Shown: positions 38,268 through 47,524, counted from the first letter of the stretch. The stretch is 49,374 nucleotides of DNA from Leucobacter sp. 7(1) (GCF_900163635.1 NZ_FUID01000035.1:1-49374), one strand, 5' to 3'. Notes: a model not told the origin generated them from the sequence alone. Made by a program: numbers and translations.

Positions 38268-39181
38268 GGCAGGGCTACTTTCTCAAGGGAGGAAACAGGC
38301 AGTGCGCCGGTGCCGGAAGACGCCATAGCGTCCGTCTCGTCGACGCTGCCGAGATTGGTGATGCGATCCGGGCGAGTGTACACGACCATCGAGTCGCCGC
38401 GGAGGAAACCCACGAGGGTGATCCCGGATTCCTCCGCAAGATCGGCCGCGAGCGAGGACGGGGCCGAGACCGCGGTGAGCATCGGGATTCCCGCCATGAG
38501 CGCCTTCTGCGTCAACTCGAAACTTGCGCGGCCCGAGACCATGAGGACGCATGACCGGGCGGGCAGAAGTCCGCGCATGAGCGCCCAGCCGACAACCTTG
38601 TCTACCGCGTTGTGCCGGCCCACGTCTTCGCGCAGTACGAGCATCTCGCCGGTATTGCCGTCGAATAGCGCGGCAGCGTGCAGCCCACCCGTGCGCTCGA
38701 ACACGGCCTGCTCGGCGCGCAGCTTGTCCGGAAACTCGATGATTGCGCTCGCGTCGATCACGAGCGGGTCATCTGACACGTCGAACTGGGTCTGCGTATG
38801 CACCGCCTCGATACTTGCCTTGCCGCACAGTCCGCACGCGCTTGTCGTGGTGAAATTCCGGGCGAGGCTTGGATCGGGTGGTGCCACGCCGGGGGCGAGC
38901 GTCACATCGAGCACGTTGTAGGTGTTGCCCTCGTCCGAGGTTGCCCCCGCGCAGTAGCGCGCGGTACTGAAGTGATCCGCGTCGTGGATCACCCCCTCAG
39001 ACACAAGGAAGCCCGCGGCGAGCTCCACGTCATGCCCGGGGGATCGCATCGTGACCGCAAGCGACTTCCCGAGCACCCGGATTTCAAGTGGCTCCTCCAC
39101 CGAGAGGAAATCTGCACGCTGCGACGTGCGGACCCCCGCGGTGACTCTAGTGACACGACGTCGTGCGGCGATACGAGACAT
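38264..39181 (-). CDS. fdhD: FdhD, sulfur carrier for formate dehydrogenase maturation
   Basis: The 305-residue product contains the catalytic CGLCGK motif (in [14 protein letters not shown]), [17 protein letters not shown] and [20 protein letters not shown], all typical of FdhD. It transfers sulfur from a cysteine desulfurase to the Mo cofactor of formate dehydrogenases. It is the first gene of the fdhD-fdhF-regulator unit; ATG 39181 is chosen because [10 protein letters not shown] is where family members usually begin. It is divergent from moeA copy 2, with about 70 bases between. Confidence 0.92.
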   Translation of the reverse strand: MSRIAARRRVTRVTAGVRTSQRADFLSVEEPLEIRVLGKSLAVTMRSPGHDVELAAGFLVSEGVIHDADHFSTARYCAGATSDEGNTYNVLDVTLAPGVAPPDPSLARNFTTTSACGLCGKASIEAVHTQTQFDVSDDPLVIDASAIIEFPDKLRAEQAVFERTGGLHAAALFDGNTGEMLVLREDVGRHNAVDKVVGWALMRGLLPARSCVLMVSGRASFELTQKALMAGIPMLTAVSAPSSLAADLAEESGITLVGFLRGDSMVVYTRPDRITNLGSVDETDAMASSGTGALPVSSLEKVALP

Positions 39182-39249
39182 GCTTCTTGGATAGCATCGA
39201 ATCAGTTCGAGGGCAAGGAAGCGCACGGAGTGCGCGGAGCGGAGTCGCG

Positions 39250-40539
39250 ATGACGGACACTGTGGGGGAGCGCGCACGCGCCAAAGCTCCGGGACTCGGG
39301 CCCGTCACTCCCGAGACACACCTCGCCTGGATTTTGCGCCGGATCCCGCTGCTCGCCCCGATCTCGGTCTCACTGCGCGAGGCGCACGGACTCACGCTCG
39401 CCGAGGATGTCACCGCGCCGCACGCGCTGCCGCTCTGGGACAACTCTGCGATGGACGGCTATGCCGTGCGCGCATCGAATCTCGCCACGGCGACCCCCGA
39501 CACACCCGTGTCGTTGCGGATCGTCGGCGAAGTGCCCGCGGGCAGCCCAGCCGACCCCGAACTCCCCACGGGTACCGCCGTGCGAATTATGACCGGGGCC
39601 CCGCTCCCGAGCGCGGCCGATACCGTCGTTCCTGTCGAACACACCCGCGGCGAACACCCGGGCGAACAGTGGGCCGAGTCATCGGTGGCGATCCTCCGCG
39701 CACCGGTGCCGGGTGCGCACGTGCGTCGCCGCGGCGAGGATGTTTCGGCGGGAAGTATTCTCGCGCGATCCGGCGATCATTTGGGGGCCCGTCGCATCGC
39801 CGCGCTCGCCGCAGCTGGGGTCTCATCTGTGCGTGTGCGGCCCCGGCCGCGGATTGCTGTGATCGCGACCGGATCGGAGCTGCGCGGCCCAGGGGAGACT
39901 CTCAGCCGAGGCCAGATTCCCGAGTCCAACTCGGTGCTGATCGCGAGCCTGCTGGCGGAACACGGCATCGTGCCCGAGACCGTCACGGTGAACGCCGATG
40001 ACGCGGACGCGTTCGGAGCGCGGCTCGCCGAGCTCGCTCCGACTGTCGATGTCATCATCACCACCGGTGGCGTGGGGCCCGGCCGCCACGACATCGTCCG
40101 TATCGCCCTCGAAGCCGAGCCTGGCGTGCGCGCGGTGCGCGTCACTGTGCGCCCCGGGCAACCACAGTGTGCGGGGTCATTGCGGGGCGGTGCGTGGATC
40201 TTCGCGCTCCCGGGCAACCCCGTGAGCGCCGCAGTGAGTTGCGAACTGTTTGTGCTCCCCGCGCTCCGGCACGCTCAGGGTCGGCGCGATACGCAACGAC
40301 CGCGGCTCGCCGCCACGGCGGAGGTCGGGTGGCGCGGAGCCTCCGAGCGGCTCCAAGTGCTCCCGGTGCGAATCACTGTCGCGGACGGCGTTCTGAGGTG
40401 CCGCCCAGCGGTAGATCCCGGCGGGGTCTCGCACGCCGTCGGCGGCCACGGCAGTGCTGACGGGTACGCGCTCGTCGCTGCGGAACGCGGGGACGTTGCC
40501 GTGGGTGAGCAGGTCGACGTCATCCTGGTTGACGCATGA
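39250..40539 (+). CDS. moeA: Molybdopterin molybdotransferase MoeA (copy 2)
   Basis: The 429-residue paralogue shows [52 protein letters not shown] and [13 protein letters not shown]. It differs clearly from the first copy (25579-26841), which argues for separate ancestry or long divergence. ATG 39250 has CGGAG upstream. mobA overlaps its stop by four bases and a small DUF gene overlaps mobA, so moeA-mobA-DUF6457 form a coupled unit. As MobA makes the guanine dinucleotide cofactor used by formate dehydrogenases, this copy may serve that branch (inference). Confidence 0.92.
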   Translation: MTDTVGERARAKAPGLGPVTPETHLAWILRRIPLLAPISVSLREAHGLTLAEDVTAPHALPLWDNSAMDGYAVRASNLATATPDTPVSLRIVGEVPAGSPADPELPTGTAVRIMTGAPLPSAADTVVPVEHTRGEHPGEQWAESSVAILRAPVPGAHVRRRGEDVSAGSILARSGDHLGARRIAALAAAGVSSVRVRPRPRIAVIATGSELRGPGETLSRGQIPESNSVLIASLLAEHGIVPETVTVNADDADAFGARLAELAPTVDVIITTGGVGPGRHDIVRIALEAEPGVRAVRVTVRPGQPQCAGSLRGGAWIFALPGNPVSAAVSCELFVLPALRHAQGRRDTQRPRLAATAEVGWRGASERLQVLPVRITVADGVLRCRPAVDPGGVSHAVGGHGSADGYALVAAERGDVAVGEQVDVILVDA

Positions 40540-41210
40540 TTCCGGCACCTGAGCCCATCGGCACCGGACCCGCCGGTACCGAACCCATCACCTCCGTGCC
40601 AGCCGCGATCCTGTTTGCCGGTGGCCGCGGTTCGCGGCTCGGTGGAATCGACAAGGCCGAGTTGCGGCTCGGCGGGACCCGACTCATCGATCGAGTGGTG
40701 GCGGCCGTGCGACCGCGCGGCGTGACACACATCGTGGTCGTGGGTCCGGACCACGCGGTGCCATCGGGATGCATCCCCGCCCGAGAAGATCCACCGTTCG
40801 GCGGGCCGCTTGCAGCGCTCGCCGCGGGGCTCGACGTGCTGCACGTGGGTCCCGAGATTGTTCCCAACGACACAGTCTTCTTACTGTCCTGCGACCTTGA
40901 ACACCCGGAAGCCGTTGTCTCGGCGCTCGCACGGGAGCCGCTCTGCGCCGCGGACGGCACTCCCGTGGACGCGGTGATCCTGCACGATCCAGACGGGCGG
41001 GCGCAGTGGCTGGCGGGACGGTACCGAATCGCGCCGCTGCGCGCGGGAGTCGCCGCGGTTGGCGAGGTTGCGAACCGCCCGTTACGCGCCGCGTGTGACG
41101 GGCTCTCGATCCGCGCCGTGCCCGCATCTGCCGCACTCATCGCCGACATCGACACCCCCGCAGACCTGGCCCGCGCCCGCGCGGCGAACCCCGGAAAGGA
41201 CACGCCATGA
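40536..41210 (+). CDS. mobA: MobA-like molybdenum cofactor guanylyltransferase
   Basis: The 224-residue protein opens its NTP-transferase fold with AAILFAGGRGSRLGGIDKAEL, the GTP-binding signature of MobA. EDPPFGGPLAALAAGL and VFLLSCDLEHPE (metal-binding Asp) follow, and DIDTPADLARA ends it. It attaches GMP to Mo-molybdopterin to give the bis-MGD type cofactor expected in the FdhF-like enzyme; CTP-using relatives cannot be fully excluded by eye. It overlaps moeA and the next gene by ATGA. Confidence 0.87.
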   Translation: MIPAPEPIGTGPAGTEPITSVPAAILFAGGRGSRLGGIDKAELRLGGTRLIDRVVAAVRPRGVTHIVVVGPDHAVPSGCIPAREDPPFGGPLAALAAGLDVLHVGPEIVPNDTVFLLSCDLEHPEAVVSALAREPLCAADGTPVDAVILHDPDGRAQWLAGRYRIAPLRAGVAAVGEVANRPLRAACDGLSIRAVPASAALIADIDTPADLARARAANPGKDTP

Positions 41211-41485
41211 GCACCTCCCCGAAACACCTCCCGCCCGAGGCTCTCGACGCTTGGCTGATCGCGGCGGCTGACGAGCTGGGCCTTGATGCGAGCGAGATCT
41301 CGATCGGCGCGCTGCTCGATCTCGCGCGCGACGTGGCACACGATGTCGCGCGGCCCGCGGCACCCCTCACCACGTTTCTGCTTGGCATCGCGGTGGGCCG
41401 GGCGGCAGACGATCCGACAGCGTTTGCCACCCTCACAGCGCGGCTCACCGAACGCGCCGCCCGCTGGTCGGCCGAGCGCGAGTAG
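41207..41485 (+). CDS. DUF6457-like small protein coupled to mobA
   Basis: This 92-residue protein has no membrane segment and is largely helical (LDAWLIAAADELGLD, IGALLDLARDVAHDVARP, APLTTFLLGIAVGRA). The motif DLARDVAHxVARPAAPLTT resembles a small domain often found beside mobA in actinobacteria (DUF6457). Its start overlaps the mobA stop by four bases, which supports a shared role in cofactor nucleotide attachment; the molecular function is unknown. Confidence 0.75.
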   Translation: MSTSPKHLPPEALDAWLIAAADELGLDASEISIGALLDLARDVAHDVARPAAPLTTFLLGIAVGRAADDPTAFATLTARLTERAARWSAERE

Positions 41486-41493
41486 CCGCGGGC

Positions 41494-43323
41494 CTACTCT
41501 GACGCTACTCCGAGGCTGTCGCGGAGCCCGCTCGGGGAGTCGTTCATTGCCAGCGCGGTGAGGAGCATTGTTTCTTCGAGCGTGGCCGACGTGTCCCTCA
41601 ACTCCCGTGTCCCGGGAACATCGGCCAGCGCCTCGGCGACGACCGGCACGGTGGCACCCGGCACGCGGATCGCACGACCGTGCAGGAGCGCCGGGAGGCC
41701 TGCGGCGCGCAAGGTCGTGAACGTGCGCTGCCAGTCCTCACAGGTGACGGAGACCGAGTGGTGTGCCGCGGTGACACTGGACACGGTGCCGGCAGCTGTG
41801 ACGCGTCCCTCCGTGAGGACAACGAGCCGATCGCACTGGGCCGCCTCTTGCATGTAGTGCGTGGTGACCAGCACCCCGGCCCCCTGAGCCGCGGCAGTGT
41901 GGAGTTCGCGCCAGAGGCGGCTCCGCGTCAAGGGGTCCATTCCCGAGGTCGGTTCGTCGAGCACAAGAAGTTCAGGGGTATGGAGCGCTGCGGCCCAGTA
42001 CGCGAGCGTGCGCTGAGTCCCGAGCGGAAGCCCCGATACAGCGCCCGGCCCGACCCCTCGCGCGAACTCTGCGGCGCGATCCGAGATCGGGACACCGTGG
42101 ACCGCAGCGGAGAATCTCAGATTCTCCTGTGCGGAGAGCCCCGAATAGAGTCCTAGCCCCTGCGAGACATATCCGAGTCGGCGCCGCGAGGCCAGTGTGG
42201 GCGGAGCCCCGAACAGCTCGGCCTTGCCCGTTGTGGGTGCGTCGATACCGAGCAAGATCCGCATCAGCGTGGTCTTACCGGCACCATTCCCGCCCAGCAA
42301 CCCCACGATCTCCCCGGGACGCACCTCTACTGAGACCTCGGAAAGGGCGGCGAAGTCGCCGAATGTGCGCCCCACGTGGGCGGCCTCGACCACGGGTGTC
42401 TCCACGCGCGTGGTACGGGTTCGGCTGCGCTCCTGCGCGACGGAGCTCTGTGGCGCGACGGGCACCTTCCTGCGTTCTTCCGCGGCGAGGAGCAATGCAA
42501 TGCTGGAGTTTTCGAGATCGATCTGCGTGGGAGAAAACCCTGCCGGGGCCGGGGTCTCTCGGTGTGGGCTCCACCGGTACACAGTGTCCGCGCGCCGCCA
42601 TGATCGCGGCGACTCGGGCGCGAGATCGGCACCCTTACTCGACGCCGGTGCCTCCCACATGGCTCCTGGTGTGTCACGGACCACCTCGTGAAGGGGCCCC
42701 GTGGCGAGCACGTGGCCCTCGCCCAACAGGATGAGGTTTGTGGCGCGCTCCGCTTCGTCGAGATAGGTCGTCGCACAGACAACCGTCGCTCCCTCCGCGG
42801 CAATCCTCGTGATGAGGGTCCACAGCTCCGACCGGCTGACGGGGTCGACCCCGGTGCTCGGCTCGTCAAGGATGACCAGGGACGGCTGGTGCAGCGTCGC
42901 GAGGATCACGCCGAGTTTCTGCCGCATCCCGCCAGACAGCTGGCCGGCACGGCGTCGCCGCGCAGATGTCAGCCCAGCCCGGTCCAACAGCTCCGCCGTT
43001 CGCGATCGTGTGAGCTGTGGATCCATCCCGTAGGCACGGGCGACAAACTCGAGATTTTCCGCGACGGAGAGATCGCGCCAGACACCGGCGGTGGCGGCCT
43101 GATATCCGAGCTCGTGACGGTGCCGCGGGAGCCCAGAGATGCTCCCGCGACTCGGGCGCAGGCGACCAGTGAGGAGCTGCAAGAGCACGGACTTTCCGGC
43201 GCCGTCACCGCCGATCACCGCCGTAATCGTCCCGGGGGCGAACGAGCCGGAGACGTCTGTGAGCACCGCGCGGCCCCCGAGTCGAACGGTCACCTCGTCG
43301 AGCGTGATGGGGCGCACGGACAT
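41494..43323 (-). CDS. ABC transporter ATPase with two fused nucleotide-binding domains
   Basis: The 609-residue protein has two ATPase domains. The first has a Walker A (GGDGAGKS, 38-45), a signature LSGGMRQK and a Walker B (LVILDEPSTGVD). A Pro/Arg-rich linker follows. The second has GGNGAGKT and LLVLDEPTSGMD, but its signature reads SGLPLGTQRT, a clear departure from LSGG. Such fused ATPases (YhiH/RbbA-like) work with ABC-2 permeases in drug or antibiotic export. ATG 43323 shares one base with the permease stop. The gene is repressed, I infer, by the TetR protein encoded upstream. Confidence 0.87.
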   Translation of the reverse strand: MSVRPITLDEVTVRLGGRAVLTDVSGSFAPGTITAVIGGDGAGKSVLLQLLTGRLRPSRGSISGLPRHRHELGYQAATAGVWRDLSVAENLEFVARAYGMDPQLTRSRTAELLDRAGLTSARRRRAGQLSGGMRQKLGVILATLHQPSLVILDEPSTGVDPVSRSELWTLITRIAAEGATVVCATTYLDEAERATNLILLGEGHVLATGPLHEVVRDTPGAMWEAPASSKGADLAPESPRSWRRADTVYRWSPHRETPAPAGFSPTQIDLENSSIALLLAAEERRKVPVAPQSSVAQERSRTRTTRVETPVVEAAHVGRTFGDFAALSEVSVEVRPGEIVGLLGGNGAGKTTLMRILLGIDAPTTGKAELFGAPPTLASRRRLGYVSQGLGLYSGLSAQENLRFSAAVHGVPISDRAAEFARGVGPGAVSGLPLGTQRTLAYWAAALHTPELLVLDEPTSGMDPLTRSRLWRELHTAAAQGAGVLVTTHYMQEAAQCDRLVVLTEGRVTAAGTVSSVTAAHHSVSVTCEDWQRTFTTLRAAGLPALLHGRAIRVPGATVPVVAEALADVPGTRELRDTSATLEETMLLTALAMNDSPSGLRDSLGVASE

Positions 43324-44609
43324 CAGCGGGCCCCGCCGTGGGTGAGGATGCGTCGCATCCGGACGGTGGCCGCGCCGAACGCCACCACGGCCATGCCCAC
43401 AAGAATTAGGATCGGCAGCCACAGGCTGTCGATCTGTGCGTCTCGCAACATTACCCCCTGCGAAACCTCGCGGAACCACGTGAGCGGGAGCGCGTAGCCG
43501 ATCGACCGGATGATCGCGGGCATGGCTTCGAGCGGGAAGATGAGCCCGGACAGCAGGACCTGCGGCACCACGAACATGATCGCCATTTGAATCGCCTGTC
43601 CGGTGCTCTGCGAAGCGGACGAGATCAGAACCCCCACTCCGAGCACCACGAGCAAGAAGGCTAGGGCCGCGAGTGCGAACCACAGGACGCTGCCCGCAAA
43701 TGGAATCGCGAATAGCCAGACCCCGAGTCCCGTCACCGCCGCCATGTTGAGGATCGCGAGGAGAAAATAGGGCGTGACCTTGCCGAAGATGATCGCGGAG
43801 GGACTCAGAGGCATCACCGCGAGCTGCTCAAGCGTTCCGGTTTCTCGCTCGCGCACCAGACCGATGCTGGTGATCATGGTCCCCACAAACAGGAGAATCA
43901 GGCCGGTGAGGCCGGGCACCATCACCCAGGAGGTCTTGAGGTCCGGGTTGAACAGCATCGTGATGAATTCATCGGGATCGAAGGAGGGGATGGAGAGCTC
44001 CGGGAGTTCGGGGAACGTGACTTCCTCGGGCGGAACGGGTTCGGCGGGCGCCGGAGATCCCGTTTCCGAGGAACGTACGAGCGATTCCACGTATTCGGTG
44101 AGCTCAACGCGGAACTGGGTGACATTGCCCTCCGCACGTTCCCCCGCAGCTCGTGCCGCGGCGACATCCGCCTGCGCATCCCGTGCGCGTTCGCGGGCAT
44201 CCGCTCCGACAAGTTGTACAAACGCGGCCTGTGTCGCTTGCGCGGTGAACAGGCGGCTCCCATCGACAAACACCCGCATGCGATTTGTGATCGGCTCGGC
44301 CGACACGGCGGTGCCGAGAATCACCGCATCGGCTTCCCGATCCCGAAGGAGGCGCACGGCAGCATCCTCGTCCAGTGTGGAATCGATGCGGATGATGTGG
44401 ATCTTGGCCGGATCGGCATCCCGGAGCTCGACCTCTTCCGCCAACGCTGCGCCACCCTCGCCACCGACCACCACCGCGACCCGGTCAACGCTGAAGTTCG
44501 CGGCGTAGCCGAAAATGATGAGGAGCAGCATGGGCAGTACCACAAGCAGAGCCAGGGTTCTGCGGTCGCGAGCAAGCTCACGAAACTCTTTCCGAATCAC
44601 AGCAAGCAT
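43323..44609 (-). CDS. ABC-2 family transporter permease (YhiN/YbhR-like)
   Basis: The 428-residue protein begins MLAVIRKEFRELARDRR, then has one membrane segment (LALLVVLPMLLLIIFGYAANF), a large extracytoplasmic domain (about 40-230) with a coiled-coil-like, acidic region, and five further segments in the last 200 residues (VMVPGLTGLILLFVGTMI to SLWLPILILVGMAVVAFG). GLVRERETGTLEQLAVMPLS is the characteristic ABC-2 export loop. It pairs with the fused ATPase for export of an unknown compound. GGAAGGTGG precedes ATG 44609. Two operator-like palindromes lie 16-64 bases upstream. Confidence 0.9.
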   Translation of the reverse strand: MLAVIRKEFRELARDRRTLALLVVLPMLLLIIFGYAANFSVDRVAVVVGGEGGAALAEEVELRDADPAKIHIIRIDSTLDEDAAVRLLRDREADAVILGTAVSAEPITNRMRVFVDGSRLFTAQATQAAFVQLVGADARERARDAQADVAAARAAGERAEGNVTQFRVELTEYVESLVRSSETGSPAPAEPVPPEEVTFPELPELSIPSFDPDEFITMLFNPDLKTSWVMVPGLTGLILLFVGTMITSIGLVRERETGTLEQLAVMPLSPSAIIFGKVTPYFLLAILNMAAVTGLGVWLFAIPFAGSVLWFALAALAFLLVVLGVGVLISSASQSTGQAIQMAIMFVVPQVLLSGLIFPLEAMPAIIRSIGYALPLTWFREVSQGVMLRDAQIDSLWLPILILVGMAVVAFGAATVRMRRILTHGGAR

Positions 44610-44624
44610 GGGCCACCTTCCCAA

Positions 44625-44673
44625 TTCGTCAGTTGATGAATTTGAGCGTAATTGCCGTTCATCAAGTGATGAA
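44625..44673. promoter_or_regulatory. Two TetR-type operator palindromes
   Basis: TTCGTCAGTTGATGAA (44625-44640) and TTCATCAAGTGATGAA (44658-44673) share the plan TTCRTCA-N2-TGATGAA. The second is a perfect 7-base-arm palindrome; the first has one mismatch. Their centres are 33 bases apart, about three helical turns. They sit between the divergent exporter and TetR genes in an AT-richer region. Confidence 0.75.
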
Positions 44674-44742
44674 ATACTCAAGGTGACATTTGAGTGCATC
44701 AGCCCGCATATCGCGTCGAGCTGAGTAGGCGAGGAGGGTGCC

Positions 44743-45369
44743 GTGGTTGCGAGAGACGAAGACCCGGGCGGGCCACGGGGGCCCAAACGGGGGCGTCGGC
44801 CGGGTGCCGTTGGTATGCGAACCCAGATCCTGCGGGCGGCGATGACTCACTTCGCCGAGTCTGGCTATCAAGCGAGCACCATGCGCGGGATCGCGGCGGC
44901 GGCGGGTGTTGACGCGAAGCTCGTGCACTACTACTTCGGATCTAAAGAGGCGCTGTTCACCGCGGTGATTTCCGAGGGCTTTCGTTCACGTGGACTGCCG
45001 GATCTGCTCGTGGACATTCACCACGATTCCGGGGCCTCCCGGGGAGTCGGGTACCTGCGGGCCGTACTCGGCGCGCTCGAGGATCCCGAGGTCGGCCCGG
45101 CATTTCTGGGCCTGGTACGGAATCTCGGAACCCACGAGCCGTCGCGCAGGATCTTTCTCAGCTTTGTCACCCGGGACGTGTTGGGGGTCGTGTCGCCTCG
45201 ATTGCCGGGGGAATCGCCAGATCTACGCCTCAGTCTCGCGGGGTCCCAGATCCTGGGGCTTGTCGTTGCGCGGTACGTTCTACAGGTTCCCGCGATCGCA
45301 GCGCTCAGCCGCGACGAGCTCGCGGAACTCGTCGGGCCGACGCTCGACAGCTACCTCTTTCCGGCCTAG
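44743..45369 (+). CDS. TetR/AcrR-family repressor
   Basis: The 208-residue product has a Pro/Gly/Arg-rich N-terminus and a canonical TetR helix-turn-helix (about 25-70: QILRAAMTHFAESGYQASTM, GIAAAAGVDAKLVHYYFGSKEALF), followed by a helical ligand-binding domain. GTG 44743 has GAGGAGG upstream. It is divergent from the ABC exporter, and the paired palindromes in between strongly suggest it represses that exporter and itself until an exported drug-like ligand binds. Its stop shares CTAG with that of the convergent potD-like gene. Confidence 0.92.
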   Translation: MVARDEDPGGPRGPKRGRRPGAVGMRTQILRAAMTHFAESGYQASTMRGIAAAAGVDAKLVHYYFGSKEALFTAVISEGFRSRGLPDLLVDIHHDSGASRGVGYLRAVLGALEDPEVGPAFLGLVRNLGTHEPSRRIFLSFVTRDVLGVVSPRLPGESPDLRLSLAGSQILGLVVARYVLQVPAIAALSRDELAELVGPTLDSYLFPA

Positions 45370-46565
45370 TTCCCGAGGATCTTCTGGTACGCCTGCGTGT
45401 ATCTATTGTCTTCTTCGGCGCTGAGCGAGCGCATATCGAAGATTCGCTTCGACATCTCCTCGTCAGGGAAGATTAACGGGTTCTCGGCGAGCTCCGGGTT
45501 CGTTTTCGCCATCGCCTCCTGCGCGCCAGCGACCGGGCACACGTACTGCACGTACTCGGCGACTTGCGCGGCGACCTCCGGCTCGTAGTAGTAGTCGATG
45601 AGTTCGTGCACCTGCTCGACTGACTGGGCCGCGAGCGGCATTGAAAACGAGTCGATGAACACCGAGGCCCCCGCGTCGGGCACCACGAACTTCCAAATCT
45701 CCTCGCCGGCCTCCTCGTTCAGGATCGCGATATCGCCGGACCAGCACATGCCCGCCCAGACGTTGCCCTGCTCAAGATCCTGCGTGTAGGAGTTCCCCTT
45801 CACGGTGAGGACTTGCCCGCTGTCGATCTGATCCCGCGCCACGGCCAGGGCGGCCTCGAACTCGGTGTCGCCCCAGTTGCTTTCGATGTCGACGCCCTGC
45901 TCCAGCATGATGAGGGCGAGGGTGTCGTCCTGCTCCGTCAACAGATTCACCTTTCCGGCGAGGTCCGGCGACCACAGATCCGACACTGAGCGCACGCCCT
46001 TCGGATACAGCTGTGTGTTGTAGACCAGGCCCGTCATCCCGGCCTGGTAGGGGATCGACCAGATCCGGTCCGGATCGAAGCTCGCGTGCTGCACCATGTC
46101 GATCATGTTCGCGTCCACGTTCGGCATCAGCGTGCGGTCGAACTCGAGCAGCTGCTGCTGCTCAACGAGCCGCACAGTCGTGGTGTCCGAGGGGACAAAC
46201 ACGTCGTAGCCGGTGTCCTGCTCGAGCTTCAGCTGGTCCTTGATCTTTGCGATGAACGTCTTGTTGTCGTCGATGTCCTCGAAGTATTCGACGCGGATGT
46301 TGCTGCGCTCCATGAACTCATTGAGCGAAGGCCAGTCACCTGCGTCTTCGTCATAGTCGAGGTAGTACGTCCAGTTGGCCCAGCGCACGGTGCCGCCGGA
46401 GCCGTCGCCGGGACCGCTGGGGCCCGCGCATGCTGCGAGAGATCCGGCACCCAGGAGCGCAGCTCCGAATCCGGCCCCGCGAAGGAGCTGGCGGCGATTC
46501 AACTGTGTGGCCCGAGCGCGCTGCACGAGTTCCTGAATCAGGGGATCGGGTGAATTCCGACGCAT
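45366..46565 (-). CDS. PotD-like spermidine/putrescine-binding lipoprotein (Tat-exported)
   Basis: The 399-residue protein has a twin-arginine signal (LNRRQLLRGAGFGAALLGAG, RR at 24-25) with a lipobox LAAC and lipidated C46. The mature part is a type 2 periplasmic-binding fold: VRWANWTYYLDYD, YDVFVPSDTTTVRLVEQ, GNVWAGMCWSGDIAILNEE and FIDSFSMPLAAQS, typical of polyamine-binding PotD/PotF proteins. TTAGGAGGACC gives a strong ribosome site. The neighbouring genes are not potABC, so the rest of the transporter must be elsewhere. Ligand choice cannot be read from the sequence. Confidence 0.87.
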   Translation of the reverse strand: MRRNSPDPLIQELVQRARATQLNRRQLLRGAGFGAALLGAGSLAACAGPSGPGDGSGGTVRWANWTYYLDYDEDAGDWPSLNEFMERSNIRVEYFEDIDDNKTFIAKIKDQLKLEQDTGYDVFVPSDTTTVRLVEQQQLLEFDRTLMPNVDANMIDMVQHASFDPDRIWSIPYQAGMTGLVYNTQLYPKGVRSVSDLWSPDLAGKVNLLTEQDDTLALIMLEQGVDIESNWGDTEFEAALAVARDQIDSGQVLTVKGNSYTQDLEQGNVWAGMCWSGDIAILNEEAGEEIWKFVVPDAGASVFIDSFSMPLAAQSVEQVHELIDYYYEPEVAAQVAEYVQYVCPVAGAQEAMAKTNPELAENPLIFPDEEMSKRIFDMRSLSAEEDNRYTQAYQKILGN

Positions 46566-46654
46566 CGGTCCTCCTAAGGAAACGCGGCTACTCCTGCGGA
46601 GCCGCTCTCGCTTCCATCCTCACACACCCGAGGCCTCAAATGTAAGAAGTGATG

Positions 46655-47515
46655 TCATTCACGTTGACGTGCGTCGGAATCCTGCCCCAGCACAACGTCG
46701 CGCAGCTCGTGCACGAGCGCCGGATCCGCCACGAACATGAGCGGTTCACCGGGCGGGGTTGCGTCGTCCCGGCCCAGCAGCGCAGCCCCGGCCTCCCGCG
46801 CGATCAGGGCACCCGCCGCGTAATCCCAGGGCTGCAAGCCACGCTCAAAATACGCGTCGAGCCGGCCCGCTGCGAGCGCACACAGATCGTAGGCGGCGGA
46901 GCCCATGCGGCGGATGTCCCGGGCCCGGGGCACGAGGCGGGACACCATCTCGGCCTGCTCGATCCGGCGCTCCACGGTATAGCCAAAACCCGTCGCCACG
47001 AGCGAGGTTGCGAGTTCGGTCTTGCCGGAGGTCCGGATCGGCACCCCGTCGAGCCGCGCACCGCCGCTCTCCCACGCCTCGTAGAGCTCGTCCAGCCGCG
47101 GTGCGTAGACGGCACCGGCGACCGCGCGGCGACCGTCCGCCATTGCGGACGGATCCGCGACGGTCGCCGCGATGCTCACGGCATACATCGGGAGGTCGTA
47201 GAGGTAGTTCACGGTGCCATCGATCGGGTCGATCACCCAGGTGATCCCGCTCGTGCCCGCGATGCCCGCACCCTCCTCGCCGAGAATCGCATCGTCCGGA
47301 CGCGCCGCACGCAGAGCGGCCACCACAAGCTCCTCGGCCGCACGATCTGCGGCCGTCACCACGTCCGTGATGCTGGACTTGCTTGCCGCGACCGTGACCC
47401 CCTCCGCACGCAGCTCCTGGATCTTCGTCCCGGCCACGCGCGCAATGTCGGCGGCGATCCGGGCAAGCTCGGCCAGGGCCTCAGGGGACAGCTCGATGCT
47501 CTGCGTGTGCGTCAT
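46655..47515 (-). CDS. Inositol monophosphatase family protein
   Basis: The 286-residue protein carries the family metal-binding motifs ILGEEGAG, WVIDPIDGTVNYLYDLP and QPWDYAAGALIAREAGA. The family removes phosphate from inositol monophosphate, fructose bisphosphate, histidinol phosphate or adenosine bisphosphate. No specificity can be chosen here; inositol is important in actinobacterial mycothiol and phosphatidylinositol synthesis. It starts only 9 bases after amt on the same strand, so it is likely co-transcribed with it. Confidence 0.9.
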   Translation of the reverse strand: MTHTQSIELSPEALAELARIAADIARVAGTKIQELRAEGVTVAASKSSITDVVTAADRAAEELVVAALRAARPDDAILGEEGAGIAGTSGITWVIDPIDGTVNYLYDLPMYAVSIAATVADPSAMADGRRAVAGAVYAPRLDELYEAWESGGARLDGVPIRTSGKTELATSLVATGFGYTVERRIEQAEMVSRLVPRARDIRRMGSAAYDLCALAAGRLDAYFERGLQPWDYAAGALIAREAGAALLGRDDATPPGEPLMFVADPALVHELRDVVLGQDSDARQRE

Positions 47516-47524
47516 GCTCCGAGC

